This document shows, in pieces, positions 1 to 9,150 of a stretch of DNA of 64,000 nt. Position 1 is the stretch's first letter, and each line of letters opens with the position of its first letter. Source of the DNA: Ilyomonas limi (GTDB lineage Bacteria > Bacteroidota > Bacteroidia > Chitinophagales > Chitinophagaceae); assembly GCF_005233845.1 (NCBI RefSeq), contig NZ_SZQL01000006.1:62001-126000 (forward strand), in the 5' to 3' direction. Both the position numbers and the translations under genes were made by a program. Below the pieces are notes generated by a model. The model was not told the DNA's origin. It saw nothing but the letters and a program-made list of their open reading frames with translations, and made no database searches.

Positions 1-40
1 GTAAAAAGAGATACTTGCTAAAATTTACAACCCTTTTCCT

Positions 41-1237
41 TTATTGCTCAAAATACGCCAGCGTGCCACCCACCCATTCTTTGTCTTTGTTGTAGCGTAC
101 GCCAATCATTTTGCCTTTACTAAGGCGCGCCAAATTATTGGTAGCTACTGGTCTGGGTGCACCCTCTTTCCAGAAATAAAAAATGCGTATCTCCGCTTTG
201 GATGGTACATCAGGCGTTTGTATTACATCGGCATATTTTACTTTGCGTTGCAGTACCCAGTTGTGCGGGTCTTTTACATTATCAATGTCTTCCTTGGTTA
301 CATCAATTACTACGCCTTGTCCGGCAAAAGAAAATAAGGGCTTTAGTACATAATTATTTAAGTCTGTTGGCACTTGTTTTACATCGCTCAAAAACTTGGT
401 TTCGGGTACATACGGATGGTGAATAAAAGGCAGTGTAAACTTACTGATACGGTAAAACCAGGATGGATGCGGCACCCATTCCACATCCACATCTTCAAAC
501 AATATCTTGCCTTTTTGCTGCATTTCGGACGATTGCTGCTGCAAATCGTCAAAGATGATGCGGTTGTAAATGCGTTTTACTTCTATCTTTTTATTATTTT
601 TCAGGTAGTATAATTTGTTGCCTTCTTTTATCAAATCCATCAAGTCAACAACAGGTATGTGCAGGTAATGGTGTGTGCTGTAAAAATCTATTCTGGTTTT
701 TTGTTCATGTGGTAAAATTTCTAATAAAATAACATTCTCGGGGTTGTAATCTTTTACAATAATGTCTTTTAATAATTGCAAATAAGTTTCTTTATTAAAG
801 CCATTCAGGTAGCTGGAGTAATTTTCTGGTATCTGCAAATATTTACGTGCCATTTCATCCTGGTACACCTGAAAAGCAAACAGGGTAGGGAAGCCCTGCA
901 TTTCTATTAGTTGCGGTTCCAACTCGCCTTTGCTATTCTCACATACGCCAAAATCAAATGCTATAAAATGACTATGTTCATTCTCATTGGGTACTCTTAC
1001 ATCATACGGAATGGCACGTGTAGTAAGCATTTTGAAGTTGAAGCCGGTAATAACATCCACAATGCTTTCGCAGGCATCCAGCATTTTTTTGGTAAATGCT
1101 TTATCTACAAAAATGGGGGTTTCTGCTACGCGAAATTGTAAAGCATCGGGATACACAGACGCTAAAGCATGAATATATTGTTGATAGGCTTCGGGAGAGA
1201 AATGCATATTGTAAGCCGAACGCACCGCTGGAACCAT
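41..1237 (-). CDS. ATP-grasp-like protein of unknown function
   Basis: A 398-residue soluble protein with no signal peptide. The C-terminal third looks like an ATP-grasp fold: a lysine at about residue 299 (NYVLKPLF) is followed by a glycine-rich loop FAGQGVV (about 303-309), and a charged strand AEIRIFYFW lies near 347-355, where such enzymes bind ATP and metal. ATP-grasp enzymes usually form an amide or thioester bond from a carboxylate and an amine; the substrate here cannot be read. It stands alone, with about 190 bp to the next gene on the same strand. The start could also be the methionine at residue 11. Fold call moderate, function unknown. Confidence 0.6.
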   Translation of the reverse strand: MVPAVRSAYNMHFSPEAYQQYIHALASVYPDALQFRVAETPIFVDKAFTKKMLDACESIVDVITGFNFKMLTTRAIPYDVRVPNENEHSHFIAFDFGVCENSKGELEPQLIEMQGFPTLFAFQVYQDEMARKYLQIPENYSSYLNGFNKETYLQLLKDIIVKDYNPENVILLEILPHEQKTRIDFYSTHHYLHIPVVDLMDLIKEGNKLYYLKNNKKIEVKRIYNRIIFDDLQQQSSEMQQKGKILFEDVDVEWVPHPSWFYRISKFTLPFIHHPYVPETKFLSDVKQVPTDLNNYVLKPLFSFAGQGVVIDVTKEDIDNVKDPHNWVLQRKVKYADVIQTPDVPSKAEIRIFYFWKEGAPRPVATNNLARLSKGKMIGVRYNKDKEWVGGTLAYFEQ

Positions 1238-1426
1238 AGTGTCATTTTTAGTTAGGTTTTAAAGGTAAGAAAGAATAAAGAATCAGGAAGCAAGGGGAAG
1301 AAACGAGATATAAGGAGCAAGAATCAAATTGGAAGTAATACAGGATTATAAAGCATATAGCCCGCGGATGTATCCATGAGAAAGAGGGGAATAAAATACG
1401 ATAAAAAGTAAACTAAAAATGCATAA

Positions 1427-2104
1427 TTATATCCGCAAATATGCCATCAGCAAATCATAGTTTTCTTTGAGTTCATTTTCGTAGGCTTCTTCGCCAAAAT
1501 AATAGCGAATTATGTAATCATACCGCTGCAATGTGGCAAGAATATCAGCTATTTCAGTTTTATTAATTTTGATAGTAACGATAAACAATCCGGTACCTAC
1601 TTCCGTATAAGTATTCAATTGTGTGATACTGGCATTGTTGGTTTCTACAAGGCGCGACAACTCGCCAATAGAATAGCTGCTGCGTTCCATTTCCATTACT
1701 ATAATGGCACCGGGTTCTTCTACATTTTGAAAAGCAGCAGCTACATGCAACAGTTCGGTTTGTGTGAGCACCCCTTGTACTTCCTGCTCGGGAGTAACCA
1801 CCGGCAGTATAGTTAAATCGTTGGCGGCAGCTATTTTGAGTGCTGATAAAAAATGTTCTGTTGGCTGTACAGATAAATGGAGCAACGGCAATTCAAGCGA
1901 AGCTATAGTAGCTGCGTTGTCTTCATCAAGCAAATCATCTTTTGTTATAACACCGGTATATTTATCATTATTTGTTACAGGCAGGTGCTGCACTTCGTAG
2001 TCATCCATAAACTGCAGTGCCAGCGATACTTTATCAAATAAATGAACTACCGGATAGTTGGCTATCGTACATTGGCTTACAAGCATTGATTCAATTTTTA
2101 GCAA
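1427..2104 (-). CDS. CBS-domain protein
   Basis: A 225-residue cytosolic protein. Residues 1-60 and about 70-125 form two CBS motifs (HLPVTNNDKYTGVITKDDLL and LTILPVVTPEQEVQGVLTQ are their cores), which bind adenine nucleotides and sense energy state. Residues about 130-205 look like an ACT-type regulatory fold (IIVMEME, then TGLFIVTIKIN). No catalytic domain is attached, so it probably regulates a partner. It lies 11 bp from the start-distal end of the alpha/beta hydrolase gene that precedes it on the same strand, so the two are probably co-transcribed. The partner is not evident from the sequence. Confidence 0.75.
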   Translation of the reverse strand: MLKIESMLVSQCTIANYPVVHLFDKVSLALQFMDDYEVQHLPVTNNDKYTGVITKDDLLDEDNAATIASLELPLLHLSVQPTEHFLSALKIAAANDLTILPVVTPEQEVQGVLTQTELLHVAAAFQNVEEPGAIIVMEMERSSYSIGELSRLVETNNASITQLNTYTEVGTGLFIVTIKINKTEIADILATLQRYDYIIRYYFGEEAYENELKENYDLLMAYLRI

Positions 2105-2115
2105 GACAAAAAAAT

Positions 2116-2895
2116 CTACGCCAGTGTTGCAGCAGGTTGTTTCAATTTTTCGAGAAATGCATCCAAAATGACATTAAACTCTTCCGGTCTTTCCATCATG
2201 GGTGCATGTCCGCATTTATCAATAAAGTGCAGCTCACTGTGAGGGATGAGCTTTTTAAACTCCTCTGCAACAAATGGCGGAGTTACTGTATCATTCTTTC
2301 CCCAGATTAAGAGTGTGGGTTGCTGTATCTGGTTTAATTCGTGGCCTAAATTATTTCGTATGGCGCTTTTTGCAAGTGCAATGATCTTGATAACCTTCAG
2401 GCGGTTATTCGTTATTTCAAACACTTCATTTACCAGTTCATCAGTAGCTATAGCGGGGTCATAAAAAGTAAGCTGTGTTTTGTGGCGGATATATTCTTTG
2501 TCTCCGCGCTTTGGATAAGTATCGCCCATTCCACTCTCAAACAAACCGGAACTGCCGGTAAGTATTAGCGATTTGATGCGCTGCGGGTTTTTTAAAATGT
2601 ATACCAGTGCTACATGCCCGCCCAGCGAATTGCCTAATAAATGAATATTGTTGTAGTTACGCGTTTCTATAAACCGGCTGATAAATTTTGCTAAACCACC
2701 TACCGTTGTGTGAAATATATCCAGATCAAAAAGCGGCAGGATAGGAACGACTACCTTATAACGGTCCCTGAAGTGATCTATCAAATGCTGAAAATTGCTG
2801 AGTGCACCAAACAGGCCATGCAACAGCAGCAGCGGCTCGCCATTGCCTTCTTCAATAAACTTGAATTTTTCCTGTTGTTTTATGTTATACGTCAT
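2116..2895 (-). CDS. alpha/beta hydrolase
   Basis: A 259-residue alpha/beta-hydrolase fold enzyme. The oxyanion-hole motif HGLFG is at 26-30, the nucleophile elbow GNSLGGH places Ser90, the acid is Asp202 in WGKNDTVTP, and the base is His230 in KCGHAPMMERPEEF. Spacing and length fit the small esterase/lyase group (MhpC/BioH-like). The substrate cannot be inferred. There is no signal peptide, so it is cytosolic. It is followed 11 bp later by the CBS protein on the same strand. Confidence 0.8.
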   Translation of the reverse strand: MTYNIKQQEKFKFIEEGNGEPLLLLHGLFGALSNFQHLIDHFRDRYKVVVPILPLFDLDIFHTTVGGLAKFISRFIETRNYNNIHLLGNSLGGHVALVYILKNPQRIKSLILTGSSGLFESGMGDTYPKRGDKEYIRHKTQLTFYDPAIATDELVNEVFEITNNRLKVIKIIALAKSAIRNNLGHELNQIQQPTLLIWGKNDTVTPPFVAEEFKKLIPHSELHFIDKCGHAPMMERPEEFNVILDAFLEKLKQPAATLA

Positions 2896-2984
2896 GTGAT
2901 TCTTAGTCTTATCTGCATTAAGCCTCAGCTATTCAAATATAATTGATGCTGCTAAAGTAACTGTTTTGCTTTTAACAACATTAT

Positions 2985-3521
2985 TCATGCAGCTTTTTTA
3001 GCAATGTTATCAAAGAAATGTTCCAGGTACTGAAACATATTCTTGAAGGCCGGAATAAGCATAGCAAACACCTGGATAGCTGCTGGTCCCCATGGTTGTA
3101 TAAAGCTGTAGCAATAGGATGCTGCAACTGCATCTTGCCCTATTATATTTATCTGTTTTGCATAAAACAATACTACACTCAGCAAGATAGTGTATAATAC
3201 AGCATACAATATAATGCCAGCCGCTTTGTTGATAAAACCCAGCATTACTATTTGCAATGCTTTTTGAATGAGCAATCCGCAAAGGCGCACCAGCCATGCC
3301 ACAACTACCATTACCAATACAAAAGCTAATACCGGCAAAAAGCGTGCACTAACATTAATGTTGGTGCCCAGCCAGCCGGCAACCACTACCGATAACTTAA
3401 GTGCTGCTGCCAAACCAATAATTACCGCAAAAAAGGAAAAGACAGCTATAATAAAGCCGTTGCGGAAGCCTTTAAACACAGCCAATGCCAGCAAACCGAG
3501 GTATATAATGTCAATGATCAT
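2985..3521 (-). CDS. CvpA family membrane protein
   Basis: A 178-residue integral membrane protein with four hydrophobic segments (roughly residues 3-20, 25-45, 62-85 and 100-120). The N-terminus has the CvpA-family pattern of a first helix followed by FKGFRNGFI. CvpA proteins are linked to colicin V production and envelope maintenance in other bacteria; their molecular role is poorly defined. The gene is on the same strand as yqeY, about 95 bp away. Family assignment is good, function open. Confidence 0.8.
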   Translation of the reverse strand: MIIDIIYLGLLALAVFKGFRNGFIIAVFSFFAVIIGLAAALKLSVVVAGWLGTNINVSARFLPVLAFVLVMVVVAWLVRLCGLLIQKALQIVMLGFINKAAGIILYAVLYTILLSVVLFYAKQINIIGQDAVAASYCYSFIQPWGPAAIQVFAMLIPAFKNMFQYLEHFFDNIAKKAA

Positions 3522-3615
3522 AAGCGTGAAAAGCGAGAAGGGAGATTTGATTCAATGCTTTTTTATTTGTGGTGTTTAAAGTTACTATATCATTTCACTT
3601 CTCACTCTTTACCGC

Positions 3616-4071
3616 TCACTTATTTGCCAACAATTCCTTTACCGCAGCAGATATAGCTTTGCCATCTGCTTTTCCTGCTAATTGCTTTGTAGCTATAGCC
3701 ATTACTTTGCCCATTTCGTTGGGTGTGCTGGCCCCAATATCATCTATAATGGTCATCAGCACTTCTCTCAGTTCTTCTCTAGATAATTGTTTTGGTAAAA
3801 AACGTTCAATTACTGCCAGTTCTTGCTCTTCTTTCTGTGCAAGATCGTGACGGTTTTGTTGTTGAAATATTTCCAGCGAATCGCGGCGTTGCTTTACCAT
3901 GCGTTGCAACAGTTTGATTTCTGTATCTGTTGATATTTGCCCATTAGCGCCAGGTTCTGTTTTGGCTTTAATAATCTCTGCCTTTATAGCTCGCAGGCTG
4001 CGCAGGGCAGCTTCATCTTTAGCTTTCATGGCATCTTTCATTTCATTCATTACATTGGCTTCTAAGCTCAT
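3616..4071 (-). CDS. GatB/YqeY domain protein
   Basis: A 151-residue protein matching the full length of the YqeY family, which is related to the tail domain of the GatB amidotransferase subunit. The helical N-terminus (MNEMKDAMKAKDEAALRSLR) and the C-terminal part ending MGKVMAIATKQLAGKADGK are characteristic. The family is thought to interact with tRNA-dependent amidotransferase or tRNA but has no settled function. It is a soluble cytosolic protein. Start chosen at MSLEAN, the family start. Confidence 0.85.
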   Translation of the reverse strand: MSLEANVMNEMKDAMKAKDEAALRSLRAIKAEIIKAKTEPGANGQISTDTEIKLLQRMVKQRRDSLEIFQQQNRHDLAQKEEQELAVIERFLPKQLSREELREVLMTIIDDIGASTPNEMGKVMAIATKQLAGKADGKAISAAVKELLANK

Positions 4072-4170
4072 GGTATTGTCTTTTATATTTCATTAATTGT
4101 TTAAACATGAATTAAGCGAATTACGCGAATTTTTTGAAATACGGATGACATGGATTAAACACGGATTGCT

Positions 4171-4242
4171 TTTGGATAAGGATGATACTGATGATGAAAT
4201 CTCCTGCCCGATTGGCGTCAGTAAGGCAGGGATAAAACTGAT
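4171..4242. repeat. inverted repeat copy A near gldC
   Basis: A 72-bp segment that matches the reverse complement of 4876-4947 at 59 of 72 positions by my hand alignment, including the first 20 bases without mismatch (TTTGGATAAGGATGATACTG). The two copies face each other across gldC. They sit in AT-rich intergenic DNA that also carries short motifs such as CGAATTTTTTG near both copies. It is non-coding and looks like a diverged dispersed intergenic repeat. Confidence 0.7.
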
Positions 4243-4319
4243 TATTTTAACCAGTTGTTTAATCTCCATAATAAACAACCCTTGCAAATCTGTGAATAAA
4301 TATCTATGTCAGGCGTATG

Positions 4320-4673
4320 CTATTGTTTTCCTTTCATTTCCTTTGCCTGCAAATCTCTGAACTTAGCATAAAAGTTTTTAGCAAAGTTCTTTATATCGTT
4401 GCTCAATTCTTTGTGTTGTGTAGCGCGGCTGTATGTATCTGCCATAGTAGAAAATGTTTGATAAAAAAAATCACTCATTTCATCTACCATCATGTCCTTT
4501 GTCCACAGGTCTATGCGCAGGGCCGATTTATCGGCACTGTCCCAAAAGGCGATCATCATAGCTTTGGCAATTTGTGCAGTTTCGGCACTGCTGTCGGTAG
4601 CACGCCAGGCTATTTTTTCCGGAACTTTATTTTCATCTAAATGTACGTCTATGGTAATGGTAGATGTAGGCAT
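4320..4673 (-). CDS. gldC: gliding motility protein GldC
   Basis: A 117-residue soluble protein matching GldC over its whole length: an N-terminal TITIDVHLDENKVPEKIAW segment, the hallmark RIDLWTKDMMVDEM (about 52-65), and a helical C-terminus with FFYQTFSTMADTYSRATQ. In Flavobacterium, gldB and gldC lie together and support gliding; GldC itself is dispensable but enhances motility. Here no gldB is adjacent, and the gene stands alone between two inverted repeat copies. Its presence does not prove that the organism glides. Confidence 0.88.
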   Translation of the reverse strand: MPTSTITIDVHLDENKVPEKIAWRATDSSAETAQIAKAMMIAFWDSADKSALRIDLWTKDMMVDEMSDFFYQTFSTMADTYSRATQHKELSNDIKNFAKNFYAKFRDLQAKEMKGKQ

Positions 4674-4875
4674 AATGTATAGCTATAAAATATAATGGTG
4701 CAAAAGTAATTATTAATGAACACTAATTGTTTAAACACAAATGATATGGATTAAAGCATGGATTGTTCATACACAAAATGTTCAAATATAAATTACACGT
4801 ATTGCCCGAATTTTTTGGCACAGGATAACATGCATGAACAGGATTTTGTTTTACAGAATTAAGGATGCAGTTTTT

Positions 4876-4947
4876 ATCAGTTTAATTCTCACCTGACTGA
4901 CACCAGCCGGGCTGGAGATTTATTCGTCAGTATCATCCTTATCCAAA
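4876..4947. repeat. inverted repeat copy B near gldC
   Basis: The second, inverted copy of the 72-bp segment at 4171-4242 (59 of 72 bases agree). It lies just downstream of the glycosyltransferase gene and upstream of gldC. The rest of the 4674-4999 gap is AT-rich with no gene that I can support. Confidence 0.7.
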
Positions 4948-4999
4948 GAGGTCTATGTCATCCTTGTCAGCAGATATTCAGGTGTGTGCTATTCTCTTT

Positions 5000-6037
5000 T
5001 TACAGTATAATAGTTTGCAGCACCTGCATTGCATTTTGTTTAGAAAATTCGGCTGACCGCAAAGCACAATTTTCTATTAGCTTGCTGCGTTGGTTTTCAT
5101 CTTTGTACATCAATATCATTTGCTGTGTCAGCTCTACATAATTGTCTGCTGTGGCAGTAAGTGCTGCCCCGGAAGCATATTCTTTTATACTTGCAGTTTC
5201 AAACGTAATTGCCGGCGTGTGGCATTGCATAGCTTGCAACAAAGGCAGCAAATCGTTATCATTTTTGGGCAAGTGGATACAGGCATACGCGCCCGCAAGC
5301 AACTTTACTTTTTCTTCTTCAGCCAGTTTATTATATACCAATACATCCTCGCGGTATTTATAGGTGTTCCACTTTTCTTCCCAATCATCCCGGGGCACAT
5401 ACAATTTGCCGGTAATGACGAGCTTCATGCTGCTTTGCTGCCATTTTTTAAAACCGGAAAAAGCCTTTAGTAGTTTTAAAATGACATCTAAGCTTTTGAA
5501 GTGATTGGATATTACAAAATACTCGCGTCCTTCGGTATAATCAATTTTTACCTGTTGTTTCATACTCCAGGTGATGGGCTGAAATTTAGCTCCTGCAAAG
5601 AAAGGTACCATATGTACAATGTTGGTAAAGCCTTTATCGGCAATTGCCTGCTTTGCAAAAAGAGAATAGGTGAGTAGGAAAATTTTGGAATAGCTTACCT
5701 TTTTTACCGCAGGCAAGCCTTCTATATCATCTGCTATCAATAGTTGCGGTATTCTTTTTTGTTTTACATGCGAAACAACGTGCTGGATAAGCAGTTCGGT
5801 TTTATACTTTTTAATAAAAGAGGTAAGTTTTTGTCGTTGTAAAAACCTATTAAAAAAAGAGGTGGAAGTAGTTGTTACAAAGATGATCGAATTGTTCCCT
5901 GCTGCTGAAACATTTTTGAACTTATCTGCAAATTGGATGTCGAATCCCTTACTTCGTCCTATCTCCTCGAGCAACGCATAAACAGAAGCCGTATAACTGC
6001 TTTTGTGTTTATTATTCTTTAAGACTACAATGCGCAT
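5000..6037 (-). CDS. glycosyltransferase, family 1-like
   Basis: A 345-residue GT-B-type glycosyltransferase. The start at 6037 (MRIVVLKNNKHKSSY) is preferred to an in-frame start about 60 codons upstream, because the extra residues look like non-coding translation and the family begins with this first beta strand. The C-terminal half has the retaining-transferase layout: YFVISNHFKSLDVILKLLKAF, then KLVITG, then a conserved GAYACIHLPKNDNDLLPLLQAMQCHTPAITFET region that corresponds to the nucleotide-sugar site. It probably transfers a sugar in polysaccharide or glycan assembly; donor and acceptor are unknown. No other glycan genes are adjacent. Confidence 0.75.
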   Translation of the reverse strand: MRIVVLKNNKHKSSYTASVYALLEEIGRSKGFDIQFADKFKNVSAAGNNSIIFVTTTSTSFFNRFLQRQKLTSFIKKYKTELLIQHVVSHVKQKRIPQLLIADDIEGLPAVKKVSYSKIFLLTYSLFAKQAIADKGFTNIVHMVPFFAGAKFQPITWSMKQQVKIDYTEGREYFVISNHFKSLDVILKLLKAFSGFKKWQQSSMKLVITGKLYVPRDDWEEKWNTYKYREDVLVYNKLAEEEKVKLLAGAYACIHLPKNDNDLLPLLQAMQCHTPAITFETASIKEYASGAALTATADNYVELTQQMILMYKDENQRSKLIENCALRSAEFSKQNAMQVLQTIIL

Positions 6038-6225
6038 AGCTAATACTAAAATGAATATTATTACTGTTTTCAACAGTTTTTTGTTTAACCACAAAGTATC
6101 AAAGAACAGAGAGGTGCACAAAATATCTGAAGATACATCCATCTTCTTTGCGCAACTTCTTTGCTTACTGTCTTCGTGTTTAAACAAACAGAAATGAATA
6201 CCGGGTAAAGATACATGCAAGCGGC

Positions 6226-9006
6226 TTACCGGATGATGGTAATGCTGCCCGATTGCGTAGTATTTCCCTGACGTGTGTGCATCCGGATTATATAGAGATA
6301 TGTGTCGGCAGGCAGGGGCTGGTTATTCATAGTGCCATTCCAGGGTGTTGGATAACCTCTGGAATAAAACACACGGTTGCCCCAGCGGTTATATATTTCC
6401 ACCGTGCTGTTGGCATAGCCTTCAATATTAAAGATACGCCAGGTATCATTAAGCCCATCTCCATTGGGGGTAAAGGCACTGGGTATCCTGAGTTTTTGTT
6501 GTATTTTAACGGTAGTAGTAGCGGTAGCTTTGCAAAATCCGTCGGCAGCGAAAGCTGTGATGCTGTACGTAACATCGGCGCTTGCCGATGCAACGGGATT
6601 GGGAGTAATGGTACTGCTGAGGTAAGTGTCCGGCGCCCATTTGTAACTATTGATATTGCCTTTGTAAGTAGGGCTTAACCGCAGTGTATCACCTGCCAAG
6701 ACATATAAAACCGGTGGCAGGTTTATCTCCGGTGTTTCATAAATATGTACTATCTGGGTAGCTGTATCGGTGCAACCATGTTTACTTTTGGCAACCAGCT
6801 TTACTTCGTAATCACCGCTATCAGTAAACTGTTTAACCACGTTAGGTGCAATGCCTATTGTTTTATCGGGCAGAAAACTCCATTTCCATCCTGTTAACTC
6901 ATCGTTTTGAATGGTGGCGGTACTATTAAAAAGTACATCTTGTTTATCGCAGAATGCGCCTGATACTTCAAAGGAAGCCACAGGAGAATGATATAAACCC
7001 ACCCTTTGCATAGTATCGGCATAGCAGCCTACATCATTAATGGAGCGCAATTGTATATTGTACTCACCATAATCATTAAAATGGTGCAGCGGGTCTTGTT
7101 CGTTTGAAGTTTTTCCATCATTAAAATCCCACTGCCATTGCACCAATTTGCTGTTGCCATACGAAATTGAATTGTCATTGAGTTGTATAGCATTGTTAAT
7201 GCAACTATCATAAGCTGTGTATATCTGTGCAATTGGCTTTTGAATGACGTCAATCAAAAAACTAAATTCCTTTTTTACAATACATCCTTTTTTATCAGGG
7301 AAATAGCCGGTCAACTGCACGGGTATTTGTTCTACTGTATTGTATTGATACATTTCAGGAAGGTAATACCTGTAAAAGGTAGTATTAATGCTGTCAACAT
7401 AATAACTGGTATCAGGGTGCGGGTCTGTAAGCCACACTTCATTATTGGGCAGCAAATGATTATTATTATTGAAATGGCAATAGAGGCTTAACAGCTTTGT
7501 TTCTACATCAAAATAAAACCTGAACGGAGTGGCTGTGCACGTGGTGGTGGTGGTTATTGATTTATACGGATTATGTACGCCCAAATAGCCATCTATATGC
7601 TTGGTAGAATAGCCGCCATTGTAACCATAACTCACTAGCTTGCCATAACCATAAGCATAGGTACTAAAGCCTGAATCGCACACCAACACATGCCGCCCTG
7701 GTGATACCGGAATTCGGGCAATTGCAAAATTCGGATTGCGGTTATATACTGTAAATACTTCGGGCATGGAGTGTCCATCCAGCTTAAAAGAGTCCACATC
7801 ATTTGCCTTCATTACCACATTGATAAAATGCGATTCAATCCCTTCGTGTCTGGTAGAATGGATAATAGTACTGGTAATACCACTGCCATTTGGTGATAAA
7901 TAAATCATTTCGGGATCACCTGTTTCTTCTCCGGCAGCTTCATTGCCGCACTGCCCGGCACTGGTAATGTATTGCGCCACTGCTATCAAACTATCCGAGC
8001 GAATAGTAGATATTTTATCAGTTTTAAACTCGTAAAAGCGGTTGTTGATAATATTGGTAAGCTGTCTGCCATTTACATATACTTTTTGCTGAGGGTTCAA
8101 TACAATTGCCCGGTACCGGTTAGTTTCCATATTTACAGTTGGCACTGCAATAAAATTTCTGCCCCAGTTGTCTATGCAAGGCACCTGCTGAAAAAGATTG
8201 TCGGATGTGTTACTGGTGGTTTCTTTACATACAATGTTTGTAGCCGTAGAGCCGCTAAATACAACCACTTTCTTACAAATATCATTGTTATGCTGAACAA
8301 GGGTTCTGATGTAAGTGCCTGATAGGTCGGTACCGTGATAAAGGCCGTTTTTGTATTCCAAATCGGCTCCAAATAAGGTAAGCACTTCCCCTTTATTTAG
8401 TGTTTGAAAAAAAGGCATGCCAGCAGGATGCCCAAGCGTATTAGCAGCAGGCGTTACTTCTATTTCCGTGCTGTCTTCGGTAGCAATTATAAAACAATAA
8501 GAGCGTCCGTTGGGATTAAGCGATTCCTGAGTATAACCCAATGTATAATATTCCTGCCCCGAAATATTAACCGGTATAAGCAAAGAAGTTGCAGAAGATT
8601 TTTCGTCGTAAATATGGCAATAAACCGCTATCAGGTCCTCACTGGTAATATGGATGCCTTTGTTTGAAACGCCTTCCTGCAGCAGGCGTATATCCCTTTC
8701 ACCCATCTTTGGCATTTCATCACTCTCTGTAGTTCTGCCGGCAGTTACCTTATATGTTCTTTTCCAGCCTATAGCCGGAATTTCTACTGTTACAGTAGTG
8801 GCTTTATTGCATAAAAAATAAAAAATCATTTTTTGAGAACCACCATTAGTATAAGTACTGCCATCGGCTTTATACATACTGGCATGGGCACCATAAGCTG
8901 CCCAAAATTCCACCCCCTTTGTAGTGAAATTCTGTGCTTTTGCTATGTTGAAACAGCATATACATGCAGCAATGAAAATTAAAGTTTTGGCCAGGTTCAC
9001 AAACAT
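6226..9006 (-). CDS. secreted T9SS type B protein with IgGFc-binding-like and PKD domains
   Basis: A 926-residue exported protein. The signal peptide is MFVNLAKTLIFIAACICCFNIAKAQ. Residues about 27-480 resemble the IgGFc-binding N-terminal domain found in bacterial surface proteins (FTTKGVEFWAAYGAH, then repeated beta-rich segments). Two PKD-type domains follow (WQWDFNDGKTSNEQDPLHHF and WKWSFLPDKTIG cores, about 600-760). The last 90 residues are a gliding-associated CHU_C/type B sorting domain (IPSAFTPNGDGLNDTWRI, then EIYNRWGNRVF), the signal for the type IX secretion system. It is therefore probably anchored on, or released from, the cell surface; ligand unknown. Confidence 0.85.
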   Translation of the reverse strand: MFVNLAKTLIFIAACICCFNIAKAQNFTTKGVEFWAAYGAHASMYKADGSTYTNGGSQKMIFYFLCNKATTVTVEIPAIGWKRTYKVTAGRTTESDEMPKMGERDIRLLQEGVSNKGIHITSEDLIAVYCHIYDEKSSATSLLIPVNISGQEYYTLGYTQESLNPNGRSYCFIIATEDSTEIEVTPAANTLGHPAGMPFFQTLNKGEVLTLFGADLEYKNGLYHGTDLSGTYIRTLVQHNNDICKKVVVFSGSTATNIVCKETTSNTSDNLFQQVPCIDNWGRNFIAVPTVNMETNRYRAIVLNPQQKVYVNGRQLTNIINNRFYEFKTDKISTIRSDSLIAVAQYITSAGQCGNEAAGEETGDPEMIYLSPNGSGITSTIIHSTRHEGIESHFINVVMKANDVDSFKLDGHSMPEVFTVYNRNPNFAIARIPVSPGRHVLVCDSGFSTYAYGYGKLVSYGYNGGYSTKHIDGYLGVHNPYKSITTTTTCTATPFRFYFDVETKLLSLYCHFNNNNHLLPNNEVWLTDPHPDTSYYVDSINTTFYRYYLPEMYQYNTVEQIPVQLTGYFPDKKGCIVKKEFSFLIDVIQKPIAQIYTAYDSCINNAIQLNDNSISYGNSKLVQWQWDFNDGKTSNEQDPLHHFNDYGEYNIQLRSINDVGCYADTMQRVGLYHSPVASFEVSGAFCDKQDVLFNSTATIQNDELTGWKWSFLPDKTIGIAPNVVKQFTDSGDYEVKLVAKSKHGCTDTATQIVHIYETPEINLPPVLYVLAGDTLRLSPTYKGNINSYKWAPDTYLSSTITPNPVASASADVTYSITAFAADGFCKATATTTVKIQQKLRIPSAFTPNGDGLNDTWRIFNIEGYANSTVEIYNRWGNRVFYSRGYPTPWNGTMNNQPLPADTYLYIIRMHTRQGNTTQSGSITIIR

Positions 9007-9150
9007 ACAATATTGGATTTTTATCCAACCTTAATAGTAAAGCAGCAATTAGGTTTACATATAATTTCTTTCAAACACACTTCCAAGGTACACTTTTATT
9101 ATCAATTATTATACCTTTTTTTTATATATACTTTCAACGCAAAGTTACTG

